Source of the DNA: Klebsiella indica
GTDB lineage: Bacteria > Pseudomonadota > Gammaproteobacteria > Enterobacterales > Enterobacteriaceae
DNA length: 64,000 nucleotides
Direction of reading: 5' to 3'
Assembly: GCF_005860775.1 (NCBI RefSeq)
Contig: NZ_VCHQ01000027.1
Coordinates: 124,001-188,000 of the forward strand
Below are positions 47,663-57,663 of the stretch, piece by piece (positions within the stretch are counted from its first letter, which is position 1; each line of letters begins with the position of its first letter). The notes under the pieces were generated by a model, which was given only the letters and a program-made list of their open reading frames with translations, did not search any database and had not been told where the DNA came from. The translations under genes and the position numbers were made by a program.

Positions 47663-49186
47663 ATGAATCAAACAGAGCTTCTTCACGTTAATTTTCCCCA
47701 TCTGCGTAATTTAAAACCCTTTGAGAGCGCACATACCGCGACGCCATGGCTGGCGGACATAAACAGTAAACACACGCGTAAATTGTGCGCCTCGCTGGAA
47801 GACGCCATCGCGCGTTGCGGCCTGAAAGATGGGATGACTATTTCATTCCACCACGCTTTCCGCGAAGGGGACCGGGTGATCAATAACGTGGTGGCGACGC
47901 TGGCGCGGCTGGGATTGAAAAACCTGACGCTGGCTTCCAGCTCGCTGATGACCTGCAATGACGCGTTGATCGCGCATATCCGCAGCGGCGTGATCTCGCG
48001 GATCTACACCTCCGGGATGCGCGGCAAGCTGGCGGAAGCGATCTCTCACGGTTTAATGGCGGAGCCGGTTCAGATTCACTCTCACGGGGGGCGTGTGAAA
48101 CTGTTGCAGGATGGTGAGCTGAACATTGATGTCGCGTTCCTTGGCGTACCGTGCAGCGATGAGTTTGGTAACGCCAACGGTACGCAGGGGAAATCCGCCT
48201 GCGGTTCGCTGGGTTATGCGATGGTGGACGCGCAGTTTGCCAAAAAAGTGGTGTTGCTGACCGAAGAGCTGGTGCCATACCCGAATATGCCAGCCAGCCT
48301 GCGGCAGGATCAGGTCGATCTGATCGTGCAGGTGGAAAGCGTCGGCGATCCGGCCAAAATCAGCGTTGGTGCGGCGCGCGTCACCAGTAACCCGCGTGAA
48401 TTGATGATCGCCCGTTACGCGGCGGATGTCATCGAGCACTCGGGCTATTTCAAAGATGGCTTTTCCATGCAAACCGGTTCCGGTGCGGCCGCCACGGCGG
48501 CGACGCGTTTTATGGAAGAGAAGATGGAGCGCCACGGCGTGAAAGCCCGTTTCGCCCTTGGCGGCATCACCGGCAGCCTGGTGGATCTGCATGAGAAGGG
48601 GCTAATCGAAAAGCTGCTTGATACCCAGTGTTTCGACGGCGAAGCGGCGGCTTCGTTGCGTCGTAACCCGAATCACGTCGAGATCTCCACCAATGTTTAC
48701 GCCAACCCCGCAGGTAAAGCCGCCAGTTGCGATCAGCTGGATGTGGTGATCCTTAGCGCGCTGGAAATTGATGTCGACTTTAACGTTAACGTGATCACCG
48801 GTTCCGATGGCGTCATGCGCGGCGCATCCGGCGGCCACTGCGACGTTGCCGCTGCGGCAAACCTGACGATTGTGGTCGCGCCGCTGCTGCGCAGCCGTAT
48901 TCCGACAGTGGTAAAACGCGTAACCACGCTGCTGACGCCAGGGGAAAGCATTGACGTGCTGGTGACCGACCACGGGATTGCCGTCAATCCGGCGCGCCCG
49001 GATATCCGCGAACGTTTACTGGCGGCCGGGCTGAAAATTGTGGATATCGAAGCCCTGTATCAGCGCGCTATCTCCCTGACCGGCGAGCCGAAACCGATCG
49101 CCTTTACCGACCGTATCGTCGGGGTGATCCGCTATCGTGACGGCAGCGTTATTGACGTTGTCCGCGAGGTCAAAGAGGAAAATTAA
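47663..49186 (+). CDS. citF: citrate lyase alpha subunit CitF
   Basis: A 507-residue citrate:acetyl-ACP transferase, which swaps acetyl for citryl on CitD. It belongs to the CoA-transferase fold family; DGMTISFHHAFREGDRVINNV, GGRVKLLQDGELNIDVAFLG and VITGSDGVMRGASGGHCDVA are typical. Length matches the family (about 510). Its TAA overlaps an ATG that opens a 17-codon frame before citG. Confidence 0.96.
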   Translation: MNQTELLHVNFPHLRNLKPFESAHTATPWLADINSKHTRKLCASLEDAIARCGLKDGMTISFHHAFREGDRVINNVVATLARLGLKNLTLASSSLMTCNDALIAHIRSGVISRIYTSGMRGKLAEAISHGLMAEPVQIHSHGGRVKLLQDGELNIDVAFLGVPCSDEFGNANGTQGKSACGSLGYAMVDAQFAKKVVLLTEELVPYPNMPASLRQDQVDLIVQVESVGDPAKISVGAARVTSNPRELMIARYAADVIEHSGYFKDGFSMQTGSGAAATAATRFMEEKMERHGVKARFALGGITGSLVDLHEKGLIEKLLDTQCFDGEAAASLRRNPNHVEISTNVYANPAGKAASCDQLDVVILSALEIDVDFNVNVITGSDGVMRGASGGHCDVAAAANLTIVVAPLLRSRIPTVVKRVTTLLTPGESIDVLVTDHGIAVNPARPDIRERLLAAGLKIVDIEALYQRAISLTGEPKPIAFTDRIVGVIRYRDGSVIDVVREVKEEN

Positions 49187-49239
49187 TGACCACACTGATG
49201 CCCGTGGGAGCGGGCGTCAGGCTGACTGGTTCACGTTGA
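49186..49239 (+). other. 17-codon open frame coupled to citF, possible citX stub
   Basis: An ATG overlaps the citF stop (TAATG) and reads MTTLMPVGAGVRLTGSR before TGA. In E. coli the full citX gene occupies this slot. This may be an internally deleted citX remnant or simply a leader frame that couples citG translation. The similarity to CitX N-termini is not strong enough to be sure. Confidence 0.3.
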
Positions 49240-49250
49240 GAGGTTAACTA

Positions 49251-50078
49251 ATGGCTGCTTTGCTCGCGACTAAATCCTCTACTACTGATGTGCCTGCGCT
49301 TGCTGCGCAGGCGCTGCGCATCGAGCTGGATTTAACCCCAAAGCCGGGACTGGTGGACAGGGAGAATAATGGTTCGCACCGTGATATGGATCATGCGCTG
49401 TTTGTAAAGAGCATTGCCGCGATTACGCCGTGGTTCACGGAGTTTTTCCGGGCCGGAGAGGCTTATGCGCAGAAGGCGGCCAGCGACCAACTGAGGTTGC
49501 TGCGTCCGATGGGCATCGCCTGTGAGCAAGCGATGTTTGCGGCAACAGGAGGCGTGAATACCCATAAAGGCGGTATTTTTTCTCTTGGCCTGCTCTGCTT
49601 CGTGGCCGGACGTGTGCAGGGGCAGGGGCGGTTTGTCAGCGCTGATGCGCTCTGTCGGGAAGTCAGTGATATCTGCCGTGGGCTGGTGGCGCGTGAACTG
49701 GCCGGGCGTCCGCAGGCGACGACGGCGGGGGAAAAACAGTTTCGCCAGTATGGGCTGACGGGAGCGCGCGGTGAAGCCGAGCGGGGGTTTAATACGGTGC
49801 GTCGCGCGATATTGCCGTTCTGGCATCAGGAGCAGGGCGAACGACGGCTGCATAATGCGTTGCTGCGTCTGATGGCCGCTAACCGCGACAGTAATCTGGT
49901 GTCGCGCGGCGGCATTGCCGGGCTGCGTTATGTGCAGGATTATGCGATGAGATTGCTGGCTACCGGCTGGGATAGCGGGGCGTTGTCTGAAATGGACAGG
50001 GCGCTGATGGCCCGGCGCTTAAGCCCCGGCGGCAGCGCAGATTTGCTGGCGGTCGCCTGGGTACTTGCCGGGCTGTAA
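49251..50078 (+). CDS. citG: triphosphoribosyl-dephospho-CoA synthase CitG
   Basis: A 275-residue enzyme that makes the prosthetic-group precursor of CitD from ATP and dephospho-CoA. Family motifs are ELDLTPKPGLVDRENNGSHRDMDH near residue 25, GGVNTHKGGIFSLGLL near 100 and DSNLVSRGGIAGLRYVQ near 210, with SPGGSADLLAVAW at the end. No CitX domain is fused to it. AGAGG lies eight bases before the ATG. Confidence 0.93.
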   Translation: MAALLATKSSTTDVPALAAQALRIELDLTPKPGLVDRENNGSHRDMDHALFVKSIAAITPWFTEFFRAGEAYAQKAASDQLRLLRPMGIACEQAMFAATGGVNTHKGGIFSLGLLCFVAGRVQGQGRFVSADALCREVSDICRGLVARELAGRPQATTAGEKQFRQYGLTGARGEAERGFNTVRRAILPFWHQEQGERRLHNALLRLMAANRDSNLVSRGGIAGLRYVQDYAMRLLATGWDSGALSEMDRALMARRLSPGGSADLLAVAWVLAGL

Positions 50079-50198
50079 ACGGTTGGGGCCTGTCTATGAA
50101 GGATTCAACTGCTACCAACGTATCCTCGCTGTTTTAGCTCGGCTATTGTGGAAGCCTGGGGGACGCCAGAGGTTAAAAATGTCGCGCTGATAAAAGGA

Positions 50199-50224
50199 TA
50201 AGGGCCGAAATTTTACGGCCCTTA
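50199..50224 (-). terminator. terminator between citG and sgbE
   Basis: TAAGGGCCG (50199-50207) and CGGCCCTTA (50216-50224) form a 9-bp stem with an 8-base loop. On the minus strand TCCTTTTATC follows, fitting termination of the sgbE-side operon; it may also stop the cit operon. Confidence 0.75.
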
Positions 50225-50238
50225 ATAAAAAAGAGGGA

Positions 50239-50934
50239 TTACTGGCCATAATAGGAGTTTTTACCGTGTTTACGCAGGTAGTGTTTATCCAGTAACTGTG
50301 GTTGCATGGTCGGCAATTGTGGGGTTAATTGTTGTGAGAATAGCCCCATATAAGCGCATTCCTCCAGTACGACGGCATTGTGTACTGCATCGGTGGCATC
50401 TTTTCCCCAGGCAAATGGGCCGTGCGAATGAACCAGTACCGCCGGAATTTGCAACGGATTCAGCTCGCGTTGTTCGAACGTCTCAATGATTACCTGCCCT
50501 GTCTGGTATTCATATTCGTCGTTGATCTCTTTCGTTGTCATCAGGCGGGTGCAGGGGATTGTCCCGTAGAAATAGTCAGCATGAGTGGTACCCCATGCCG
50601 GTAAATCTCGTCCCGCCTGAGACCAGATTGTCGCATGCCGCGAGTGAGTATGAACGATGCCGCCAATTTGCGGAAAGCGGCGATAGAGCGCTAAATGGGT
50701 GGCTGTATCGGAAGAGGGTTTTTTGTTGCCTTCGACAACCTGCCCGCTGGTAATATCGACCACTACCATATCTTCTGCCGTCATCACCTCATATTCCACA
50801 CCGGATGGTTTGATGACCATTAAGCCGCGGTCATGATCGACGGCGCTAACATTACCCCATGTAAAGGTGACAAGCTGGTGTTTCGGCAGAGCCAGGTTGG
50901 CTAACAGTACGTCGGTTTTCAATTGTTCTAACAT
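50239..50934 (-). CDS. sgbE: L-ribulose-5-phosphate 4-epimerase SgbE
   Basis: A 231-residue class II aldolase-fold epimerase that converts L-ribulose 5-phosphate to D-xylulose 5-phosphate, the last step of the pathway. Zinc ligands are in [15 protein letters not shown] and [21 protein letters not shown] and KPSGVEY bind phosphate. The start at 50934 ([14 protein letters not shown]) gives family length and overlaps sgbU by seven bases; an upstream start at 51021 is rejected. Last gene of the operon. Confidence 0.94.
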   Translation of the reverse strand: MLEQLKTDVLLANLALPKHQLVTFTWGNVSAVDHDRGLMVIKPSGVEYEVMTAEDMVVVDITSGQVVEGNKKPSSDTATHLALYRRFPQIGGIVHTHSRHATIWSQAGRDLPAWGTTHADYFYGTIPCTRLMTTKEINDEYEYQTGQVIIETFEQRELNPLQIPAVLVHSHGPFAWGKDATDAVHNAVVLEECAYMGLFSQQLTPQLPTMQPQLLDKHYLRKHGKNSYYGQ

Positions 50935-51788
50935 TCCAGACCTCCTTCTTGCATGCGCGCTTCTATCCAGTGGCGAGCCTGGATAATTTCCAGAACCGGC
51001 TCCTGGGACTTTTCTGTCCACATTTCAATGAGAAAGGCTCCGCGATAATTTAGTTGTTTCAGGGTACGGAATACTGCCGGGAAATCGACACAACCGTCTC
51101 CGAATGACACATCGCGGAATTGACCTGGACTATGTTCAGTTACAGGTAAAGTATCTTTTAGATGGATAGCGGCAATGCGATTAATTCCTAACTCCAGCTC
51201 GGCGGAAACATCATTTCCCCAGGCGCTGAGATTGCCAACGTCCGGATAAACGCTGAACCATGGCGAGGCGAGCATGGCATCCCATTTTTTCCATTTAGTG
51301 ATTGAGTTCATAAAAGCGGTATCCATAATTTCCACTGCCAGCATTACCTGCGAGGCGGCGGCCTGCTCGACAGCCCAGGCCAGGCCTTCGTTAAAATTAT
51401 GTAGAGTGTTATCGTCCTGTGCTTCGTAATAGACGTCATAGCCAGCAAGTTGAATGGTGCGTATCCCCAGATCGCAGGCCAGTTTGATGGCTTTGCTCAT
51501 GATTTCACGTGCCCGCGTACGGGTTTGTGGATCTCGGCTGCCAAAAGGGAAGCGTCGGTGTGCCGATAGGCACATTGACGGAATGCTCATCCCGGTCTCC
51601 AGCATGGCTTCTACCAGCGATATCCGTTGTTCGGTGCTCCATTCCAGCCGGGAAAGACGTTCGTCGGTTTCGTCGACAGACATCTCAACAAAATCAAAGC
51701 CGCAGCTTTTCGCCAGTACCAGCCTTTCCGGCCAGCTCAGCAATTTGGGCAGCGCTTTTTCATAGATGCCTAATGGATGGGCGCGCAT
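50928..51788 (-). CDS. sgbU: L-xylulose/L-ribulose-5-phosphate 3-epimerase SgbU (UlaE-like)
   Basis: A 286-residue TIM-barrel epimerase that converts L-xylulose 5-phosphate to L-ribulose 5-phosphate. Motifs include [65 protein letters not shown] and [20 protein letters not shown], with acidic metal ligands typical of the family. It overlaps sgbH by one base (TAATG) and sgbE by seven. Confidence 0.93.
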   Translation of the reverse strand: MRAHPLGIYEKALPKLLSWPERLVLAKSCGFDFVEMSVDETDERLSRLEWSTEQRISLVEAMLETGMSIPSMCLSAHRRFPFGSRDPQTRTRAREIMSKAIKLACDLGIRTIQLAGYDVYYEAQDDNTLHNFNEGLAWAVEQAAASQVMLAVEIMDTAFMNSITKWKKWDAMLASPWFSVYPDVGNLSAWGNDVSAELELGINRIAAIHLKDTLPVTEHSPGQFRDVSFGDGCVDFPAVFRTLKQLNYRGAFLIEMWTEKSQEPVLEIIQARHWIEARMQEGGLEC

Positions 51789-52444
51789 TATTTATTCCCC
51801 CAGATATCAGTAATTTGCTGGTGGAAAGCTGTCGCGACGGATGCCGGTTTTTCGGCTTGAGACAGAGCGCGACCGGCGATAAAAGCTTTGACATTAATGT
51901 CGCGAAATAGCGGCAGGGCATCTGGTGTCAGACCACCCGTTATCGAGAGCTCAAGACCAATATCTGACAACATTTTCATTCGTTCGAGATCGGCTTGTCC
52001 CCATTGCTGGCCGCTGGCCTGAGCATCTCGCCCTCGGTGATATATGGCCTGACGCACACCGATACTGTGCCAGGCGCGAGCATCGTCCATGGTCCAGTTG
52101 CCAAATAGCTCTATCTGGATCTCTCCCCCCATTTGTTGTGCCACATGATGGCCTTTTTCGACGGTGGCGAGCGGCGCGGCACAAATAATCGTCATCCAGT
52201 TAGCACCAGCGTCAAACGCCTGTTGTGCCAGTGTTTCTCCGGCATCGGCAACTTTCCAGTCTGCGACGATAAGCTTATCCGGGCATTGTTCGCGTAACGT
52301 CCGAACCGCTTTTAGCCCTTCGCACAGACATAAAATGGTTCCGGCTTCGATAATATCGACATGGCTCTGTAACAGAACGACATCGTGCAGAGCTTCGGTG
52401 AGGCGGGTATGATCGAGCGCCAGCTGTAGTAATGGTCGGCTCAT
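51788..52444 (-). CDS. sgbH: 3-keto-L-gulonate-6-phosphate decarboxylase SgbH
   Basis: A 218-residue OMP-decarboxylase-superfamily enzyme that converts 3-keto-L-gulonate 6-phosphate to L-xylulose 5-phosphate and CO2. LQLALDHTRLTEAL near residue 7, LIVADWKVADAGETLAQQAF near 60 (the Asp-Lys pair) and SITGGLTPDALPLF near 170 carry the Mg and phosphate sites. Four-base overlap with lyxK and one-base overlap with sgbU. Confidence 0.94.
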   Translation of the reverse strand: MSRPLLQLALDHTRLTEALHDVVLLQSHVDIIEAGTILCLCEGLKAVRTLREQCPDKLIVADWKVADAGETLAQQAFDAGANWMTIICAAPLATVEKGHHVAQQMGGEIQIELFGNWTMDDARAWHSIGVRQAIYHRGRDAQASGQQWGQADLERMKMLSDIGLELSITGGLTPDALPLFRDINVKAFIAGRALSQAEKPASVATAFHQQITDIWGNK

Positions 52445-53946
52445 GAGTTTTGCTCCTTAATACGGGCGTGATACCCCTGTAAAGCGCTAATGAGAAGTTG
52501 GTAATGGCGATATTTTTGTTGGTAGGCAGCGTGGGCTGACATGTCGGGGGTGATAGTCTGGATAGTGTGTTTGATGGCGTCCTGGGCGCTTTGAACATCC
52601 GGATAGATCCCGTATCCCACCATCGCCATTAGCGCCGCTCCAGAGCAGCCTGTCTCTTCTACTCGCGGTAATTCCAGGGTGAGGCCGCTAACATCTGCCA
52701 GCATTTGCATCCACACGGCGGAATGGGTTGGTCCGCCTGTCACCCGTAGGGTATGCACGGCGGTAAATCGTTCTAGTATGCGATTAAGGTGGGTCATGTG
52801 ACTGAATACGACCCCTTCGTAGACTGCCTGCAGCAAATGCGCGCGGGTGTGCAGCGCCTGCATGCCGTAAAAACCAGCGGTCATGTCCAGACCCGCATTG
52901 CTGCCATACAGGAAGGGTAAGAAAAAAATTTCACTCTGTGCTTTCGGAAGCTGGGCGATTTGCTGATTCATCTCCTCGAAAGAGATATCGCCCCATTGCG
53001 CGGTGAGCCATTCCAGATTGCCGGAAGAGGTTGGACTGGCTTCATGAACAATGTATTTCCCGCTACTGGCATAACGCCCATAAACATATGGATGCTTTTC
53101 GTTATTCCTGATGGTATTAGCGAGGCCGCTGGTCACCGCCCAGGTACCCATTACTGCATTCAGTGTATGTTCGTCATTAAGCCCGGCGCAGATTGCGGTA
53201 GAAACCACATCAAATAGTCCGCCGACAACGGGAGTCCCCGCTGCAAGACCGGTTATAGCAGCTGCCTGAGGGGTGATTTCTCCGCAAATCTCTGTGGAAG
53301 CGACAATCGGGGGGAGGGCGTGATCAATGTCACTGATGCCCAGCCAGCGGGTCAGTTGCGGATCATATTGTCCGCTGGACATATTATAGAGATTGGATTC
53401 AGAGATATTACTCTCTTCGCAACCCTTTACTCCGGTAAGTTGCCAGCGTAAATAGTCGTGCGCCATCATGATGCAACCAATGTTGCTATAACGCTCTGGT
53501 TGATGCTCTTTCAGCCAGCGTAGCAACGAGACCGGGTGCCCGGTCCACAGGGTCTGGCGCGTGATTGGATACAGTTTTTGCGGGACTTCATCCTGTTGCC
53601 AACGACGCACGATATCCAGCGCCCGTCGGTCGGAAGAGAGCATCGCATTACCCAGAGGCCTGTCGTTTTTATCAAGTAGAAATAATCCCTTACCTTGTGC
53701 GGAAATACCTACGCCACAGACTTGCCCACTATTGACTTCGCAACGCTGCAGTAACTGGCGGACAGTTGCGGCGCATGCTTGCCAGAGAATACTCATGTCG
53801 CGCTCGGCATACCCGGCTTTAGGACTGATGGTTTGCAGGGCCTGACGTTCGATCGCGTGCTCCTTCCCTTCCCGATTGTATAAACCGGCTTTCAGATATG
53901 TACCGCCACAATCGATGCCAAGCCAGAAAGACTCTTTTTCACTCAT
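52441..53946 (-). CDS. lyxK: L-xylulose/3-keto-L-gulonate kinase LyxK
   Basis: A 501-residue FGGY-family carbohydrate kinase. FWLGIDCGGTYLKAGLYN at the N-terminus is the phosphate-1 motif; GISAQGKGLFLLD follows near residue 80; GLFDVVSTAICAGL near 245 and LRVTGGPTHSAVWMQMLADV near 400 belong to the C-lobe. In the yia-sgb pathway LyxK phosphorylates 3-keto-L-gulonate (and L-xylulose). A 276-base non-coding gap separates it from yiaL; in E. coli yiaMNO sit there. Confidence 0.93.
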   Translation of the reverse strand: MSEKESFWLGIDCGGTYLKAGLYNREGKEHAIERQALQTISPKAGYAERDMSILWQACAATVRQLLQRCEVNSGQVCGVGISAQGKGLFLLDKNDRPLGNAMLSSDRRALDIVRRWQQDEVPQKLYPITRQTLWTGHPVSLLRWLKEHQPERYSNIGCIMMAHDYLRWQLTGVKGCEESNISESNLYNMSSGQYDPQLTRWLGISDIDHALPPIVASTEICGEITPQAAAITGLAAGTPVVGGLFDVVSTAICAGLNDEHTLNAVMGTWAVTSGLANTIRNNEKHPYVYGRYASSGKYIVHEASPTSSGNLEWLTAQWGDISFEEMNQQIAQLPKAQSEIFFLPFLYGSNAGLDMTAGFYGMQALHTRAHLLQAVYEGVVFSHMTHLNRILERFTAVHTLRVTGGPTHSAVWMQMLADVSGLTLELPRVEETGCSGAALMAMVGYGIYPDVQSAQDAIKHTIQTITPDMSAHAAYQQKYRHYQLLISALQGYHARIKEQNS

Positions 53947-54222
53947 ACTTAAATCCCGATGATTGTGATGTCGCCGGGCCGTACGCTAATGTGCGCCAAT
54001 TGACCGGGCAGGCTTTAACTCAATAACTAGTTGCCGGAGACATGAGGGCAAAGAGCCTCCCTGATGCAATCGCAACAGGTAGCGACACCGACATTTTTAA
54101 TCGCAGCATTAATAATTTTCTATATATAAAATATTAATCAGGAGTAATTGCTTATTATTCAGATAGCGATGCTACAAATAATCCCGATGTTATTTATTCC
54201 CGTTGTATGGTTGTTTGAATCA

Positions 54223-54693
<471 letters not shown>

Positions 54694-54701
54694 TTACTTC
54701 C

Positions 54702-55700
54702 TTACAGCGCTTGTATTTTTGCCCAGACGCTATCATCAATGGTGATTCCGTTGCGACGATTCGCTTCTTGCAGTTGAGTAAATTCGTGTCCTGGCAGACG
54801 AATCGCGACATTTTCATCAGCACGTTCGGCTGTGGTTACAAAATCCATAATGCGCTGAAGTTTTGCCTCGCGAGTAGCGCCATCGATCAGTCTATCTACT
54901 TCAACCGCGATAAAGATCTGAGAAACGCCGTACTCATCGGTGTTATCTTGAGTCACTTCCGCGACTGATGCCCCGTTGGACAGTAGCGTGGCAATCATAT
55001 CCAGAACGATGGACAACCCCGATCCTTTCCAGTAGCCCATTGGCAGAATGCGGCGATTCTGCTCAATAACACCGGGTTCTCTGGTTAAGTTACCGTCGTT
55101 ATCAAAACCGCCATCAACCGGTAATTCACGGCCAGCCAGACGGTTAACTTCCAGCATGCCGTACGAGAACATCGACATCGACATGTCAATCATGGTGATC
55201 GGCTTGCCAGGAATGGCGACAATCAGCGGGTTTGTACCGATACGGCACTCTTTTGAACCCCATGGCGGCATTACTGCGATGGAGTTTGTCCAGCAAATAC
55301 CGATATAGCCTCGTTCCGCCGCCTGCCAGCCGTAGCTGCCGCCGCGCATCCAATGGTTGGCGTTACGCAGTGCTACCAGACCGATCCCGTGATCGGAGGC
55401 CAGATCAATTGCGCGATCCATCATCTTTTTCGCGGTTAGGTTGCCTATGGATCGTTTGGCGTCCCACTGCTCAATCGCCCCGAGGCTAATCACTCGTTCA
55501 GGCTGGGCATCGGCGATGATATCGCCTTGATCCAGTTGTTGAATAAAACGCGGAAAGCGATTAACGCCGTGGGAATAGACGCCTGACTCGGTCGTCCGGG
55601 CAAACATCTCGGCACATGCATCTGCGGTATCAGCCTTTACGCCACGGCTACACAGCACACGATTGAAGGCCTCTTTTAACTGCTCAAAAGTCACTTTCAC
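54702..55700 (-). CDS. dlgD: 2,3-diketo-L-gulonate reductase DlgD (YiaK)
   Basis: A 332-residue Ldh2/malate-dehydrogenase-type NAD(P)H oxidoreductase that reduces 2,3-diketo-L-gulonate to 3-keto-L-gulonate. [20 protein letters not shown] near residue 120 holds the catalytic His; [18 protein letters not shown] and [20 protein letters not shown] are signature segments. It is the first gene of the dlgD-yiaL-lyxK-sgbH-sgbU-sgbE unit and divergent from yiaJ, with a candidate YiaJ operator upstream. Confidence 0.95.
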   Translation of the reverse strand: MKVTFEQLKEAFNRVLCSRGVKADTADACAEMFARTTESGVYSHGVNRFPRFIQQLDQGDIIADAQPERVISLGAIEQWDAKRSIGNLTAKKMMDRAIDLASDHGIGLVALRNANHWMRGGSYGWQAAERGYIGICWTNSIAVMPPWGSKECRIGTNPLIVAIPGKPITMIDMSMSMFSYGMLEVNRLAGRELPVDGGFDNDGNLTREPGVIEQNRRILPMGYWKGSGLSIVLDMIATLLSNGASVAEVTQDNTDEYGVSQIFIAVEVDRLIDGATREAKLQRIMDFVTTAERADENVAIRLPGHEFTQLQEANRRNGITIDDSVWAKIQAL

Positions 55701-55748
55701 CGCTGTTCTCCTGTTCTGCGAGAAATAATGTGATTGCTTTTTTATCTC

Positions 55749-55784
55749 TTAATTTCAATATGCGAAATCATATTTCAAATATAG
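55749..55784. promoter_or_regulatory. candidate YiaJ operator, dlgD copy
   Basis: A 36-bp element containing GAAAT-CAT-ATTTC and ATTTC-N7-GAAAT inverted repeats, 49-84 bases upstream of dlgD. It matches 30 of 36 positions of the element at 59373-59408. Binding by the IclR protein YiaJ is inferred from position and symmetry. Confidence 0.6.
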
Positions 55785-55947
55785 CGATTATGGTCTGAGA
55801 TGTCAAAAACAGATTTTTTTTAAAAAACACTTATAATCAATACCTTATTATTTTTGGCACGGGTTCGTGAATTGAAATACGCTTTGCGCTACTATCAATC
55901 CACGACGGAACGCACCGCAGCCGCCAACTAACCGTAAAGAGGACGTC

Positions 55948-56760
55948 ATGACGCAAGAGAAAGAGAGGCCAGCAGGCAGCCAGAGCTTGTTCCGGGGACT
56001 GCAGTTACTGGAAATTTTAAGTAATTATCCCAACGGCTGTCCGTTAGCCCATCTCTCTGAGCTGGCGCAACTGAATAAGAGTACGGTGCACCGTTTGCTG
56101 CAGGGCTTACAGTCATGTGGTTACGTCAAACCGGCGCCCGCCGCGGGGAGTTATCGGTTGACGACGAAATTTATTGCGGTCGGCCAAAAAGCGCTGTCGT
56201 CGCTGAATATTATCCACGTTGCAGCGCCTCATCTTGAAGCCCTTAATCTGGCGACCGGAGAGACCGTTAATTTCTCTAATCGTGAAGACGATCACGCCAT
56301 CATGATTTATAAGCTGGAGCCGACTACCGGTATGTTGCGTACCCGTGCTTATATCGGTCAGCATTTGCCACTGTACTGCTCGGCGATGGGCAAAATTTAT
56401 ATGGCTTTTGGCCAGTCGGAATATGTTGCTCAATACTGGGACACCCATCAGCAAGAAATTCAGCAGCTAACCTGTAACACCATTACGCGGCTTGATGATA
56501 TGCAGCGAGAGCTGGCCGAAATTCGCGCCCGGCACCAGGCTAAGGACCGGGAAGAGAATGAATTAGGCGTATCCTGCGTCGCGGTGCCGGTTTTTGATAT
56601 TCATGGCAGGGTGCCTTATGCCATTTCTATTTCACTTTCCACGTCGCGCCTTGAGTTATTAGGCGAACATAACTTGCTGGACGCTTTGAAAAAAACAGCC
56701 GCCGATATTTCCGGTGAACTGGGTTTTGTGACCACTGAACATGCTGCTGGCGAACAGTAA
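55948..56760 (+). CDS. yiaJ: IclR-family repressor YiaJ
   Basis: A 270-residue IclR-family regulator. The winged HTH (about residues 12-75) contains LAHLSELAQLNKSTVHRLLQGLQSCGYV; the effector-binding domain (about 90-255) contains LPLYCSAMGKIYMAFGQ and LGVSCVAVPVFDIHGRVPYAIS. E. coli YiaJ represses yiaK-S in the absence of its inducer. It is divergent from dlgD and convergent with the lactonase gene, and so sits between the two units it probably controls. Confidence 0.93.
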   Translation: MTQEKERPAGSQSLFRGLQLLEILSNYPNGCPLAHLSELAQLNKSTVHRLLQGLQSCGYVKPAPAAGSYRLTTKFIAVGQKALSSLNIIHVAAPHLEALNLATGETVNFSNREDDHAIMIYKLEPTTGMLRTRAYIGQHLPLYCSAMGKIYMAFGQSEYVAQYWDTHQQEIQQLTCNTITRLDDMQRELAEIRARHQAKDREENELGVSCVAVPVFDIHGRVPYAISISLSTSRLELLGEHNLLDALKKTAADISGELGFVTTEHAAGEQ

Positions 56761-56790
56761 GCGCGCACCGCTCGCGATGCGCAACATTCG

Positions 56791-57663
56791 CTAGTTGACT
56801 GCCCCCCGGGTATTCAGACGAATATGGTACAGAGAGCGAGTAGCGGTAATAAATAACTCATCATTTTGTGGACCACCGAAGGTACAGTTGGAGACCCGCT
56901 CGGGCACCGGTATTTTGCCGATAACCTGGCCTTGTGGTGCCAGAATAACAATCCCATCGGCACAACTGCAGAACACATTGCTTTGATAATCCACGCACAA
57001 CCCATCCGGAAATCCGGGGCTGATATCGGCAATGTGATGGTGTCCACTGCCGAGTTGATAGCCCTCAACCGGGTAGGCGCGTATTTCTCGCCGCCCTTGA
57101 GTGGGAAAATCGACAATCGACATATCTGCAACATACAATGTTTTTTCATCAGGCGAGAATGCCAGCCCGTTGGGGCGCTGGGTATCACTGGTCGCGATAT
57201 ACACCCTGCCATCCCACGGAGTAAAGCAATAGACATAACAGCCGATTATCTGACTTTCTGATTTATATCCCTCTTCATCGCCGATGATGCCGTAAGGGGG
57301 ATCGGTAAACCAGATACTGCCGTCTGAGCGTACCACCACATCGTTAGGTGAATTGAAGCGTCGGCCTTCGATTTTATCCACTAGTAGTGTGACTTGCCCG
57401 TCCTGTTCTGTGCGGCTGATTCCCCGACGTCCGTGCTCGCAGGTAATAAGCCTCCCTTGGGCATCGCAGGCATTACCGTTGGCGTAGTGTGAAGCTGACC
57501 GCCATAGCGTCACCTCGCCATTTGGCTGCCAGCGAAACATACGGTTGCCTTTAACATCGCTGAAAATGACGCACTGTTGTTGGGGGAGCCAGATTGGCCC
57601 TTCCGCCCAGATAGCTGGCGAACAAAGACAGGTGAGTATGCTATCGGATAACAAGAGTTCCAT
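56791..57663 (-). CDS. SMP-30/gluconolactonase-family lactonase
   Basis: A 290-residue six-bladed beta-propeller. The metal-binding residues are visible in order: Glu in IWAEGPIWLPQ near residue 20, Asn in NSPNDVVVRSDGSIWFTDPPYG near 105, Asn in RPNGLAFSPDEKTLYVAD near 165 and Asp in FPDGLCVDYQSNVF near 215. It would hydrolyse a sugar-acid lactone, which suits a pathway for ascorbate or gulonate breakdown. Its ATG overlaps the transporter stop (TAATG). It is not part of the E. coli yia operon. Confidence 0.85.
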   Translation of the reverse strand: MELLLSDSILTCLCSPAIWAEGPIWLPQQQCVIFSDVKGNRMFRWQPNGEVTLWRSASHYANGNACDAQGRLITCEHGRRGISRTEQDGQVTLLVDKIEGRRFNSPNDVVVRSDGSIWFTDPPYGIIGDEEGYKSESQIIGCYVYCFTPWDGRVYIATSDTQRPNGLAFSPDEKTLYVADMSIVDFPTQGRREIRAYPVEGYQLGSGHHHIADISPGFPDGLCVDYQSNVFCSCADGIVILAPQGQVIGKIPVPERVSNCTFGGPQNDELFITATRSLYHIRLNTRGAVN

